Positions 24,410-36,020 of a stretch of DNA of 64,000 nt are shown one piece after another. The notes under the pieces are model-generated. The model was not told the DNA's origin. It searched no databases and worked only from the letters and a program-made list of their open reading frames with translations. Made by a program: the position numbers and the translations under genes. The stretch covers positions 186,001-250,000 of the forward strand of contig MU385862.1 of the NCBI GenBank assembly GCA_022497145.1. The letters are read 5' to 3'. Origin of the DNA: Rostrohypoxylon terebratum (taxonomy: Eukaryota; Ascomycota; Sordariomycetes; Xylariales; Hypoxylaceae). Positions within the stretch are counted from its first letter, which is position 1. Each line of letters opens with the position of its first letter.

Positions 24410-24703
24410 CAAGGCGGGGGGATGGCATGAATTACATCTATCGGATTACGTAGAAAGCATAGTATCAAAGGCGTTCAAGGAATAATATTTGGAACAAATG
24501 TAATTTATTCAATTTTTATATCTTTTTACTCTTTAGGTCACCCTAACGAATACCCAAAAGCCCGCAGTTTGCCACCAAAGCTGCGGAGCAACTCCATGAG
24601 GGGCACGCCAAATACACCGTATCTGTCCTCTCACGACTTTCCAGTGCACCGTCGTATCCCTTCTCTATTGCACCATGAAGTAGGTATTCATTAGGGCTAC
24701 GGG

Positions 24704-26381
24704 TCAGCTATTCAGCCGGCCTATCCCATCCGCGACCTCGTCCCAGCGCGTCTCGAAGTCCCTCTTCACCTTTGCCGCGTCCTCCATGCGGCCCACGCGC
24801 TTGTAGTAGCTCTGCAGCGTCGCGAGCACGGTTATTGTCGCGTTGTCGTTGCGTCCGAACTCCGCCTCGCAGATCGCCAGGCTCTCGTGCAGGAGCTCGA
24901 TCGCCTCCTCGGTCGTCACCTCGTAGCTCGACCGCAGCGTGCGCAGCATGTTGTAGCAGCTGAAGCGGGCGACGCGCGGGTCGCGCCCGCGGTTCCCGAC
25001 TAGCGCCGCGAACGCCACCTTCGCCTCTGTTGGTTTATCGTGTAAGTTGAACAGCCAGGAGACGTGGTGCTCCATCAGGTCGATGTCCCTCCGCCGCCGT
25101 TCCTCCGCCGCCGAGTCTGACGGCTCCTCCTGCTCCTTGAGCTCGGTCAGTAACCCCTGCATGTACTGCCGCGCCGATTCTATCCCGATGAACCTGCTGT
25201 TGAGCATCCCGCGGTACACGGTCGCCAGGTACGTCGGCTTGAGGCGGCTGTCGAGCTGGATCGTTTTCAGGAACATCTCTAGTATCGTGCCTGAGAACTG
25301 CTCGATCTCGGCCGAGCTGGCGATTTTTAGTCGCGAGAACAGCAGGTGTAGAGGATGTCTGGGACCGAAGATGATCCGCGACATATGGTACGAGTAGTTG
25401 ATCAACGATTCGGCCAGGCCGGGCCCGGATTGCCGTAACGCTCCGAGGGCGAGACAGGTCTCGACGAGCAGTGAGGGGTCTTGTCGTGACAGCACTTCCC
25501 TATAGCCCTCGAACGTTATCCTGACCAGCTGGAACCCCTGCTCCGTGAAGCCGTTGATGAATAGCTGCCTGGCAGACGACACGGGGTCCAACCACGTCTT
25601 TCCTCGCGGCGGGAACACTAGTTCCTTGTTGGGCGTAGTCTTCCATAACGAACTATCGAAAGCGCCCTCGATGTACGATTGTATGATCTGCATGCATTCT
25701 TCCGGGAGCCGTAAGCTATCGGGGGCGTCTAGTGGTCTTGGCAACGTCTCTAATTCTGGCTCCGGTCCGGGCGAAGGCGTTCGGCATATGATGTCCACTA
25801 TACTGCGCTTTTGGGTGCCAGCTAGCTCTACCCTGCCCGAGAGTATGGCGATGAGTTCCCTGCGTCTGGCGGGCGAGACCCGGCGCAGGTATGTGTTCAG
25901 CCTATCGGAGTCGATCTTTCGACCGCCAACGAACGATACCGACGATTTACCAACGGCGGCGCGCTTGCCCCGCTGAACCAGGAGTTCTGCCACCTGGTGG
26001 GCCCGCAGCTTCTTATGCAGGCCCCATTTGTTGAAGCGGATCTTGTACATCTTTTCTCTGGGCTCGAGTTAGTCTTTAATAATGTCCAGCCATTATTAGG
26101 AACGAGTAAGACGTTTACGTTGCGTAGAAGTAATATTCCTCGCGCATGATACGCATGACCTCTTTCAAGCTCTTGTTCTGGTCTAGATAGAGGGACGTGA
26201 TGGTGTTCCGGTAGTTGGCCCAATCCCCGTCCCTCGCAGGACCGTTGAACCTCTGCGGTATCGACAATTGGGTGGTGACCGACGTAGCCACATCGTCGGA
26301 AGAGTGTTGGTCAGAACTCCCATAACGATGCGAGAGTGTCATGGTGGGAGGGTTGGCTTGATCTTGTTCTTTCTCAGTCAT
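24704..26381 (-). CDS. Clr5-domain protein
   Basis: Exon 1 (26381-26119) and exon 2 (26057-24704) join over a 61-nt intron to give 538 residues. The join creates the continuous Clr5 domain at about residues 52-105: DWANYRNTITSLYLDQNKSL, then MRIMREEYYFYATEKMYKIR and FNKWGLHKKLR. The rest is alpha-helical with TPR-like pairs toward the C-terminus (for example AIELLHESLAICEAEFGRND). Clr5 was named from a fission yeast factor in heterochromatic silencing; in filamentous fungi the domain occurs in many proteins of unknown role and is thought to bind DNA. I cannot assign a target. Neighbours are SIL1 (convergent) and a long gene-free stretch upstream. Confidence 0.85.
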
Positions 26382-27252
26382 GGAGTCTAAAGAGCAGAGA
26401 CAATCTGCTATAATTTGTTATGAGTATTGGTAGACAATATATAAGTAGTCATTATTCTGATATAGATGGACGTATTAGGAGAGTAGCAGAGGAATGTAGA
26501 GCCCCGCTACGTTTATCTTGAGATGAACAATGTTTATAACCTAATGAGTGTGAAGCGAAGTTCACCTCCTGCTTCATCATGTAGCATTCCTTATTGCGCG
26601 CAGGACCCGTCCGGAGTAGACGTCTCTAATAGGGCTACTAGCCTTTATATTAGTCATGGGTAGGGCGACTATCTTGGTTCGTGAGCCACGGACCCATGTC
26701 GCGACAAGGTTGCAGAAATCAGGGGGGTACGTCTGCCCGTAGACGCTCAATCATATTATACACCACACGTGTTATAGCCATCCAGCAGCGTTCTCCGGCG
26801 ACCTAACCCATTTTAGCTGGTAAGTGCGGCATATTAATACAACCTGTCGATCAATTCGTTTTGTTTCTGGTTTCTTTCCAGACGTTGATCGTGGAAAGCT
26901 TAATAATTGCAAGCCCGGCCCGGGAGGATGTCACCCAAAACTTACTAGGAGGATGGAGGATTAGGGTAAGTGGGCGAATAAGGAGTTAGCGTGGAAGCGA
27001 ATATCCCCAAATTAGAAGCTCCACGACTACTCTTGGTGGAGATGGCTTACCTAACGCTATCGTAGTATATTAGCGGAGTTTGGAGTTTGGTAGCCTTGGC
27101 TCGTTTGGTCTCTCTACTTGCCGGACTGTATTGCTGTAATGTCACTTCCATGCCATCCTGATAATCGCCAGGCAGGGCCAGGATATGATATGCGTTCGAC
27201 GCTGAATCGGATGGCGGCACAGAGCACATGGTATGATACATGGCGACTCTTC

Positions 27253-27255
<3 letters not shown>

Positions 27256-27294
<39 letters not shown>
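27256..27294. repeat. Homopolymer of 39 T (poly-A on the minus strand)
   Basis: An uninterrupted run of T from 27256 to 27294. The 8-mer CTCTTCGC occurs just before it (27248-27255) and again at 27337-27344. It produces artificial poly-Lys/poly-Phe frames around it. Confidence 0.95.
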
Positions 27295-27296
<2 letters not shown>

Positions 27297-29025
27297 ATAC
27301 CTCGCTGCCTCATCGTGCTCCGAGAAGATTGCCAGGCTCTTCGCACATCTGATGCTCCGGATCCTTTCGCCGAAGTGCCCGAAGTATAAGAAATGCATGA
27401 GATGCTCCGCTCGAGGGTAAACTCTTAAACACGAGGTAACATTAGCATGACTGTATTCCTCTCGGCGAGCATCTATCATGTTAGAGCCCTCAAGACCCAA
27501 CGTCTCCTGCTGTAAATGAGCATGTTGAGCGTCGAAGCAAATGACAACAATATCTTGTACGGATCTGTACTAGGTAGTGGATCAGGTGAAAGCGGTGTGT
27601 ATCCTTACTCGGCAATTACCCCGGATTCCCATCGGCTTCGGCAGCCTAGTTGGAGGCTTAGAGAGAGAACGAAGGAAATTTCTTTTCGCCTCTCCTGAAT
27701 AGGTAGAGTCGCTATCTATTGGATCCTAATGCTGCAAGTGCAAGTAAACCGCGTATTGGTATATACATAGCAGACATAGGTAGGATGTGGCTGCAGAAGC
27801 TACAGAAAGTGTTACTTTGGTCGTGCGTTGAGTGATATGACCCCTGAACCACTTACACAGGCTTTTGGAGATGATGACTAAAACTGGAATCCAATCCACT
27901 GTTGTAGTATATTTGGATTAGGCACGTGGATGGATGTTCTCTGGTCCGATCCACTAGGACTGCCTGCCAGCCTGCCTGGAGATTATCATTTTTGTCATTT
28001 CTGTCATTTTTGTTGCAGACATACCTTAATACCTTGCTGGGGCATGATGCAAGTAGGATCTCCTAAGTCGGTGAGATATTATGTTGTAGTTTGTAAATCT
28101 TCGAAATGCTCGTCATTATCGCAGCCCGGGACCGCCAGTCGAATCCCCAAGTTCGGCGCACGGGTTAACAGGGAGGCCCTGCTGCGAATCAATTACATAG
28201 TATGTAACTTTTAAGCATGAATATTGAAGAAGGGGAGGAAAATGCAAGGCTACTGGTATTCTCTCTCTCTGCCTACCCTAATTGCCCTAATGCGTAGAGT
28301 ATGTAGTAGTACCGCTAAGCACTAGGTCCTAGGTGAGAGGATAGTAAAGGAATTATGCAGGTATTGGAATGGACGACATCCTTTGCGAGTGTAACTCTAT
28401 AGGTTCTGCATGAAGTCATTGGAATCGGCGTCGTCGATACCTATTAGTAGGTACACTGGCAGACTGGGTATCCATACTATAGTAGATGGGCGACAGCCTT
28501 GTAGGGATTATGCCGAGGAGCCCGGACGCGATGGAAGACGAGCGAGATTGGTGTTGGATCTTGGCCACGCATATCACGACGGCATATGAAACAGTTGGGC
28601 CCTTTGACGTCGATTTTCTCCATAAAACCACCAAAGCTTTTGATGGTAAAGGATGACGGAGCTAGTTTGAAAAGGTTGGCGATAGTTGACTTATCCGAAG
28701 ATTGTCACGAGTTTGTTGAAAGAGGCAAGATAGTAATATTGACAATATTGACGTCTTCCATCTGCGTCGATTGATGACTATACCTCGGGAGTAGCTGAGC
28801 CGCAACGGATAAGACAACTAGTGTTCCACAGCATATGAAAAGCCGTCCACAAGGTTGATAGATTGGGAAAGAATAATACGGCAGGATGAATCTGGCATCC
28901 ACGGATGATATCGAACACCTAATCTGACACGACAGCGACCTGCTTATTGTTGGCTGTGGCCGTCTCATCGATGTTATGGAAGAGAGTTGGGAGGCCAATC
29001 AAGAAACCAGCTTGGAGAAGTTTTT

Positions 29026-29099
29026 GGGGTAGGGGAGAGGACTAGGGACAGGGGACTAGGGCAGGGGTTTGGGGGCTTTGGGGGCTTTGAGGGCTTGGG
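29026..29099 (+). repeat. G-run cluster with quadruplex potential
   Basis: Within 74 bases there are ten runs of three to five G, at 29026, 29032, 29045, 29051, 29059, 29064, 29071, 29080, 29091 and 29097, separated by 2-9 bases. The second half contains an irregular GGGGGCTTT repeat. Confidence 0.7.
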
Positions 29100-30660
29100 A
29101 GGTTTCGGTACTTGAGTACATCCATATCTAATACTAGGTAGGTACAACATCCACATGAATCTACCTGTGCAACCATAGGTAGGCTGCGACTCCCTACCTG
29201 TAAAAAGGTGAGGAAGGTACATTCCCATACATCCTGTTGGATGACGCAGATCGTCATGGACGGATTGTACTGTAGATGATTCGCTGCTGACTCATTACAT
29301 CCATACTAAGGTAGTACATACTAGATAAATGGCCCGCTGTTTACCTAACCTAGCTTGATAGGCCTTTATAATTACCTCGTACGCTTTTGGCATTTGCAGT
29401 GTCAACTTGATTCATTTCAATTTTCAACTCCTGCGTTCTCGTCCCTATTATTTTACCTGCATACCTAGCGTATATGCACTTCATACATACAGCTGTACAT
29501 GCTACATATTTACTCACATACCATAGTACGGTTATCAATTAAAACACCTATACCAACACGAGTAGCTTTAACCACCCTGCCACCAACCATCAAGCCATAC
29601 ACGAGTATGACGAATGGTACCCTACGCTTACCGCTTGTGTACCTACGTTGTAATATGCGACGACAAGTTTGGAGTACAGAGTATACCTAGTAGCAGCAGT
29701 ATTAGTAGTATGCCAGCTGGTAGTATGCACTCTCTAATATGCAGGGGAGCAGCGGGAAGTGTGGGCCGGTAGGGGACGGCAGCAAGGTTGCAGCCGCGAG
29801 AGAAGACATTGCCGCCCATTCATCGTGCAATTTGTGCTAAATGGCTTAGCTTAATACTGACTGGCCAATCAGCTTTATCCTCTCCGACAACTCGGCGCCT
29901 ACATCGAACATTCATCTGCATCAAGGCAAAATTTCCACCATCCAGAAGCCTCAATTTGCCCTCAATCGAGCGGCCGTGAGTCCGTGAGTGTCTCTCGGGT
30001 CCCCCAACCCTGCTGATGGCGTCGTGTTGTGCGATGTTGTCCGCCTGCGACGACCAACCAGGTGACGAGAAAATATCCTCCCAACCAATTAGGCCAATTA
30101 GAATGAGTTGTTGGCCAAGTTTGAATCTCCGCTGTGTTGAGCTGTTACTATACCTTCGTCTCCAAGGTCTAGATGTGTGGCCGATGTGTGGCCGCGGCAA
30201 GGTCTATGCTCGTGCTCGACCATTGTCCGGCCATTGTCCAGATACATTTTAATACTAGTCTTCACCAGTAATCTTGATTCACAATGATCTTTTGCATTTG
30301 ATTTTGCTCGTGTACATTGTTCTCGAGTCTTTCTTTTGTTTCATCAAAGACGTGTTCTATTCCCGTCATGATAAGTTTCTTTCTCCCACGGCCAAATGAA
30401 TCGCTTTGAATGACTTCTACCCTTCTCACCACTCACGAATGTCCACACTAGGTGTAAATTTGAACTGTTCCTTTTTTACACCATCAAGGCAGCCTCTCCT
30501 ACTTTTCACATTACCTACCACTCAGTAATTCATTTTTTTTCACTTCTGATCTGTCAGACATCAATGCTGGTACCTTGAGTTTGACACCACTATTACTGGT
30601 AAATTCTTGATGAATACCTATATCTAATACATTCGTTTTCTACTTACCCTTTTTTTCGCC

Positions 30661-33600
30661 ATGAATGCGACCAAACCGACTCCGAACACCCCCTACCCGA
30701 GCCCTAAGGACCCGAACCAGAAGGACGAATGGGAGGATTGGGAAGATTCCGATGAAGAGGGACAGGTACTAATAGACGAACATGATGGACTTCTCATCGA
30801 TCTTTCCGACGAGGCAAAACATAATTCATCTAGGCCCGGCGCCGCCCAGGGTATCCCGCGCAATGCATTGCGTTACTCCGTCCAAAAGCCGGTGCGCGTA
30901 AAGTCCAAGGCTAGACAGAAAGCTCAGAATGCAAAAGCTGGCATTACACTTGTGACAGATATGACGAAATTTCGCCAATCGAAGCAACGCGCAAAGTTTG
31001 TCAATCGGACTGCCCTCCAAGCTTTGGAAGGGGAGCCATCCTCTGCTTCTATAGGCAGTTTTTCCTGGCTTAAACAGAGACCCGGGAATGCCAGCGGTCT
31101 CAAAGCAAGCAACAAATCTACACAAGACCACTCCTCAGACCTTTCTCCAGTTGCTAGACCAATCGTCATCGGAATAGCAGTACCTTCAGACAACCTCTCT
31201 GACCATCAGGTCAGCCCCCAGACCGCCGTCATCGAAACCCCCACAGACTTTCCCAAATTTCCTCCTAAGTCTAATACAACTCATACAACTGACACAACTG
31301 TCGCCAACTCCTCGCACCTTACACCTCATCAACTCCGATCTGTATGGTCTCCAGACACGGAAGCAAGCGAGTCACCTTACCAAAGTTCTAGAGCTGCGTC
31401 AAGTGTCTACTCACAACCGAGCCTCTATGGTGGCCCGATACCCAATACTGACGTACCCCCTGTACCTGCGCTGCCAACGGCCTTTGGGTCCAAAGAGAGG
31501 CAGACTGTGGTTATTGCAGACCTCGAAGATGACGACGATCTTGGGACACCATGTACTTTATTTGAAGAAGACGGGAGTCCGACGATGACTCGCAAGTCGG
31601 TTAAGCCTAAGGCGGCGATGGCGAGCCCCGGAAGTGCTGCCAGCCCATCCCACGGCTGGTGGGATCATGTTACAACCCCTTTTATACAGCAGACCAACAA
31701 CCCTTTCAAGCAGCAAGCGCAAGAGACGGGACCTAGTCCATCCTCTCAGCAGTGGAACCCTTTCAAGCAACAAGTGCAACAAACGCAGCAACCTGATCTT
31801 GGCACTTCACAACCTACAGCGGCAGTTTCTTATCAAGGGTGGGCTGGGGCCAACGAAAAAGGTATCCCTTCGCAACCGAACCTGCCCACACATCAAACAC
31901 AAGTGACCGCCCCTAGCCCTCTACAGTCTACAACCAGCGTTCGCGAATGGTGGAATGTGACTAATGAGAAAGACGGTTCATCATCAAACGCACCAAACGC
32001 ACCAAACGCACCAAACACTCAGGCTCAGGCTAGCAACACTCCAGTCATTATCCAACATCATTATATAGTTCAGCCAGCTAGTTCTTCGTCTCGTCAAGCG
32101 TCACCGGAACGTCGAGAGACACGATCGGAGAAAGCTAGGATTCTTCTAGAGGAGAATCAGAGAACAAATGAAGAGCCGCCACCGTATTCACCTCCCAAAC
32201 CAGAGCCAGTGACTCAGGTAAAGTATGGCGTCATACTTCCGCCCCCGGTTGTCATCAACTCTCAGAGGGTTCCATCCCCTGGCCCGGTGACCCCAGGCCT
32301 GGCCGGAACGATGACCTCGCAGGGGGCTATAAATATGGCTGAAATTCCTTTGACACCAAATAATCTTCGACCTATGCAGGCTGCAGTTCTCCCTGATCGC
32401 GCACCCGGTTCATTTATGCCTGGTGACCATTTCTACGAAGCCCGAGGATCGGCTAACCGTACCGAAAGGCAGCGGCGCCGTCACGAGAAAGAAGACGTAA
32501 TTGCTAGAAAAGCCGGCGGGTTCTGGAGAGGACGGGGTTGCATGCCCAAAAATGGATGCTCCGGCCGGAGCAGCCGCGAGGGTAGAAAACGACGACGTAT
32601 TTGTCTATGCGTTGTTGCTGGTCTGATCGCTGCGATCATCCTCGCCGTCGTCCTAGCTGTCGTTCTTACGCGACGGCCTCGACCTCAAGCAACTCAAACT
32701 ACTCCTTCCATTTGGCTCAATTTAACAGATTTCCCACCGATGCCGACTGGAGTTTTGACAGTCTCGGGACCGGACAATTCCTTAGCAAGGACTGGTTGCT
32801 TTGTTGCTACATCAAACAATGCTTGGTCTTGTTCTTTGCCGAAGGATCAGCAGGAATCTGTAGCCTCTAATTCCCCTAGCCAGCCTGAATTCATCTTCCA
32901 AATTCAATATGACAATAACACTGAAGCTTATTGGAACATCACAGGGGACAAGGATACGGACAAGCCCACCTTGTTCGACTCTGGCTTCAACTCAGATCCA
33001 CAGCCACCCTCTATTGCTGAAATCCGATTCTTGGGCAACACCACCGATCACATCCAGTCGGATAATAAGGCCGGAGAACCGACACCGTTCTACATAAGTA
33101 CATTAGATGATATCAATAAGCCAGTCGGCGCCAACATGCTCACACGTCGCCAAGGACCTAACAATGCCATTGGCGCAGCTGACGGCAGTGATGGCTTTAA
33201 CCTGACCGAAATACTTCCTCCACCACAGGTGAATAGCGACGGCACGGGCGCGCCGGCCCAGCTATTCCCTCATTCCGTTCAGCAACCCATCCGCTTGTTT
33301 GATCGTGGCTTGCCCACCGAGCATTACGGTTTCTACACGTATTTCGACAAGACGCTTTACATGGTGGACACGGTGAAGGTGAACTCGGAAGATGACGACG
33401 GTGGCTCGACCGAGGCTAGCGCCAAATCCCTAGTGACGCTCTCCCAAATTCGCTTCCTCGTCCAGATCTGGACACGCATGGAGAACTCGACGCAACTCCT
33501 CGGTAGCACCGGCGCTGCCGTTCCCTGGACAAACGGCACGTCCGCTACCACCACTCCCGGAACCATGCCGTACCCCGTCACCATCACGGAGGATATGCAC

Positions 33601-33825
33601 GGCGGGGACAAGAATAAGAAGATCGACTACCGCTACGGCGTCGTAGACCAAGCCATCAACACCACGGATGCCCAGCTGATCGTCGTCAACCGCGGCTTCG
33701 CAGGCACCCTCATCAACGGCATTAATAACAACCCTAACATGTCCCTCGGAGGTATCGACGGCGGAACCGGAGGCTGCAAGTGCGAGTGGATCAATTTTAA
33801 GGGATTGACCAAGGTCGGGACATAG
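30661..33825 (+). CDS. Large single-pass membrane protein, conserved fungal hypothetical
   Basis: Intronless, 1054 residues, function not recognised. The first 640 residues are predicted disordered: an acidic N-terminal motif (DEWEDWEDSDEEG), basic patches (KSKARQKAQNAKAG), then Ser/Pro/Gln/Asn-rich sequence including an APN repeat near residue 445 (encoded by three GCACCAAAC-like units). A basic stop-transfer cluster (GRKRRR, 641-646) precedes one membrane helix at about 647-669 (ICLCVVAGLIAAIILAVVL). The C-terminal 385 residues have N-glycosylation sequons and a conserved-looking end (GGTGGCKCEW); they probably form a folded domain outside the cytosol. There is no signal peptide, so a type II orientation is likely. 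Similar proteins are sometimes annotated as glycoprotease family, but I see no protease motif and do not adopt that name. Confidence 0.75.
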   Translation: MNATKPTPNTPYPSPKDPNQKDEWEDWEDSDEEGQVLIDEHDGLLIDLSDEAKHNSSRPGAAQGIPRNALRYSVQKPVRVKSKARQKAQNAKAGITLVTDMTKFRQSKQRAKFVNRTALQALEGEPSSASIGSFSWLKQRPGNASGLKASNKSTQDHSSDLSPVARPIVIGIAVPSDNLSDHQVSPQTAVIETPTDFPKFPPKSNTTHTTDTTVANSSHLTPHQLRSVWSPDTEASESPYQSSRAASSVYSQPSLYGGPIPNTDVPPVPALPTAFGSKERQTVVIADLEDDDDLGTPCTLFEEDGSPTMTRKSVKPKAAMASPGSAASPSHGWWDHVTTPFIQQTNNPFKQQAQETGPSPSSQQWNPFKQQVQQTQQPDLGTSQPTAAVSYQGWAGANEKGIPSQPNLPTHQTQVTAPSPLQSTTSVREWWNVTNEKDGSSSNAPNAPNAPNTQAQASNTPVIIQHHYIVQPASSSSRQASPERRETRSEKARILLEENQRTNEEPPPYSPPKPEPVTQVKYGVILPPPVVINSQRVPSPGPVTPGLAGTMTSQGAINMAEIPLTPNNLRPMQAAVLPDRAPGSFMPGDHFYEARGSANRTERQRRRHEKEDVIARKAGGFWRGRGCMPKNGCSGRSSREGRKRRRICLCVVAGLIAAIILAVVLAVVLTRRPRPQATQTTPSIWLNLTDFPPMPTGVLTVSGPDNSLARTGCFVATSNNAWSCSLPKDQQESVASNSPSQPEFIFQIQYDNNTEAYWNITGDKDTDKPTLFDSGFNSDPQPPSIAEIRFLGNTTDHIQSDNKAGEPTPFYISTLDDINKPVGANMLTRRQGPNNAIGAADGSDGFNLTEILPPPQVNSDGTGAPAQLFPHSVQQPIRLFDRGLPTEHYGFYTYFDKTLYMVDTVKVNSEDDDGGSTEASAKSLVTLSQIRFLVQIWTRMENSTQLLGSTGAAVPWTNGTSATTTPGTMPYPVTITEDMHGGDKNKKIDYRYGVVDQAINTTDAQLIVVNRGFAGTLINGINNNPNMSLGGIDGGTGGCKCEWINFKGLTKVGT

Positions 33826-34405
33826 TCTCCGCTATGAAGATACGGATAGACGTACATACACACACTCTCTCATCAGCACATTTTATTAGACGTCATCACG
33901 GACATACATACTTGGGACAAGCATCAGAGGCGTTCACGGATTCGCATGTGATTTTGCGGAAAAGAAAAAGAAGCGGCGTATGGTTATTTATTTTTAAGGG
34001 AGGGATCATTGCATAGGTACCTACCTAGGTTGAGGCCTGGGAGAATACTTTCATGATGGATAAGGGAGGTCCTCGTGGGCAATGCTACTATGATAAATAG
34101 ATCCAGATGGAAGACTCTATTCATAGCGATATCTAATACTATTATCTTTAAGCGAAAAACACATCGATTTCTTATTATTACACGGTGACATATACGTTAG
34201 TGTGCCAAGTAACAGGTACGTAGATACTTTCGTAGGTACATGCATGTAAGACCAACACGGTTGGCAGTTGGTTCTTTCATCCTCCCTTTCGCCAACGAAC
34301 CAACGGACACTAATATATAATAAATCCAATACTCCATTAACCTGGACTCATAAATCTGCCACCAACGATTTGAATATTTCCAAGCATAAACTTGTAACAA
34401 ATAAA
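33826..34405. other. Intergenic stretch
   Basis: No gene recognised. It contains a TAGGTACCTACCTAGGT motif at about 34014-34030 and the presumed promoter of the P450 relic. Confidence 0.6.
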
Positions 34406-36020
34406 ATGGCCTCAGTAATACTCTTTGTAGGGGTGATAACATTGCTATGCCTATACGTCGTTAGACGGCGTGTCAACACATCGTCTTTGCCTCTACCGCC
34501 TGGACCGCCCCCCTTACCAGGCATAGGCAATGTTCACCAGGCCCCGAAATCACATGCGTGGAGACAATTCCACGCCTGGGGTAAAACCTACGGGCCTATC
34601 TTTCACCTGAACATGCTTGGGCAACCCGTCATCATCTTGTCTACATCTCAGGCAGCCCACGAGCTTCTAGCAAAGCGCGGGGCTACGTTTTCGGACCGCC
34701 CGCGCCTCGTCGTAAGTCACTGTTCCTCAAGATTGGCTTCTAGTCTACGTCTGATCACCGTTACATGGTAGCTGGCGGGCGAGTTGGCTTTGAAGGGATT
34801 GAACACGCTATTGATGCCGTACGACGACCGCTTCCGCCTGCACCAAAGGCTGGAGAACTCCGTGCTGAACCAAAAAGCGTCATCCGCGTACCTTCCCTTC
34901 CAAGCGATGGAGTCGAAGCAGACGCTCTTCGATCTGCTGACGAACGCCGGGGGGTCCGGTACCGACTGCCACGGCTACTTCGAGCGTACGGCTGCCAGTA
35001 CGATCTTCGCGCTGTTCTACGGCTTCCGCGTCAAGAGCGCCGAGGACCCGACCCTCCAGGCGGTGCTCGCGCTGGACGAGGACTTTTCCCAGTTCGTCCG
35101 CGTCGGCGAGCACATCGTCGACACGTTCCCGGTGCTGAACAACCTCCCCGGCTTCCTAGCGCCCTGGAAGGCAAAGGCCGAGTCCCACTGGAGACGCCAG
35201 TGCGCTTTGCACGGCGGGAATCTCCGACGCGGTCTCGACGGGCCTGGGTGGGCTTTCGTGAAACAGGTTCACAGCATCATTCAAGACGAGCGCATATCCA
35301 TGCCAACCGAAGAACTGGCGCTCGAGTTCGGAACCCTGGTTGATGCCGCACTGGACGGTACCACGGAGACATTGAACTGGTTCGTGATCGCTTGTATCAC
35401 GCAGGACCGAGACTTCATCGCCAAGGCGCGAAAAGACCTGGACGCCGTCGTCGGGCGCGATCGGCTGCCCAGTTTCGAGGACAGGCCAAAGCTGTTATAT
35501 ATCAGTGCCATCGTCGAGGAAGTGATGCGTTGGCGGCCCGCGGGCGCCGGCGGGGTCCCTCACTTCACAAAGACGGAGAGCACGTACGAGGGTTACCGTA
35601 TCCCCGCCGGTTCCGTGGTGATAGCGAACCACTGGGCTATCACCCGCGAAGAGGAGGTTTTCGGACCGGACGCGGACTCCTTCCGACCGGATCGGTGACT
35701 AGGGCCAGAAGGCACCAAAGCAAAGGAACTTAAAAATCTTCCCGTTGTGGGTTTCGGCTACGAGAGACGGACTTGCCCCGGGCGGCATTTCGCGCGCAAT
35801 GTCGTGTGGATTACCATTGCCCGATGAAACAGGCAAACCGGAATACATTGACGCCGAGGCATCTACCGACGGGCTCGTTATGAGACCCTTGCCATTTAAG
35901 GTGTCATTCGAGCCGCGCGGTCCGTGGGTGCGTGATATCATCATGAGAGAATGCGATACTTGGGGAGAGGATTATACGGCTTTGCTTAGCCAGATTGGAA
36001 AAGACCTTGCTAAACAGTAG
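34406..36020 (+). pseudogene. Cytochrome P450, inactivated
   Basis: Exon 1 (34406-34711) and the body from 34772 join over a 60-nt intron. Exon 1 has an N-terminal membrane anchor and a proline-rich hinge (PLPPGPPPLPGIGN); the body has an I-helix-like segment (DAALDGTTETLNWF) and the K-helix ExxR (EEVMRWRP). The reading frame then stops at TGA 35696-35698, exactly where P450s normally have Trp in FRPxRW. Past the stop, the same frame continues with the heme loop FGYERRTCPG, in which the usual Gly of FGxGxRxC is Glu. It stops again at about 35804 (VVWITIAR then TGA). The C-terminal piece (DETGKPEYIDAEASTDG ... IGKDLAKQ) lies in another frame, so a segment before it is deleted. The parent enzyme was a microsomal monooxygenase of the type found in fungal secondary metabolism. 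Confidence 0.85.

Larger units (their letters stand above)
26382..30660. other. Gene-free stretch of about 4.3 kb
   Basis: No conserved protein could be built. Notable sequence features are a run of 39 T at 27256-27294, a dispersed palindrome copy at 28321-28334, and a G-run cluster at 29026-29099. The last few hundred bases, with several pyrimidine tracts, should be the promoter and leader of the large membrane protein gene. Confidence 0.6.

Noticed and set aside
27047..27500. Minus-strand frames with poly-Lys of about 13 residues
   Set aside because: They arise from reading through the T39 run; no domain on either side.
35690..35712. Tiny intron (GTGACTAGGGCCAG) that would remove the P450 stop codon
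   Set aside because: At 14 nt it is far below workable intron length, and it would delete conserved residues; other lesions follow downstream.
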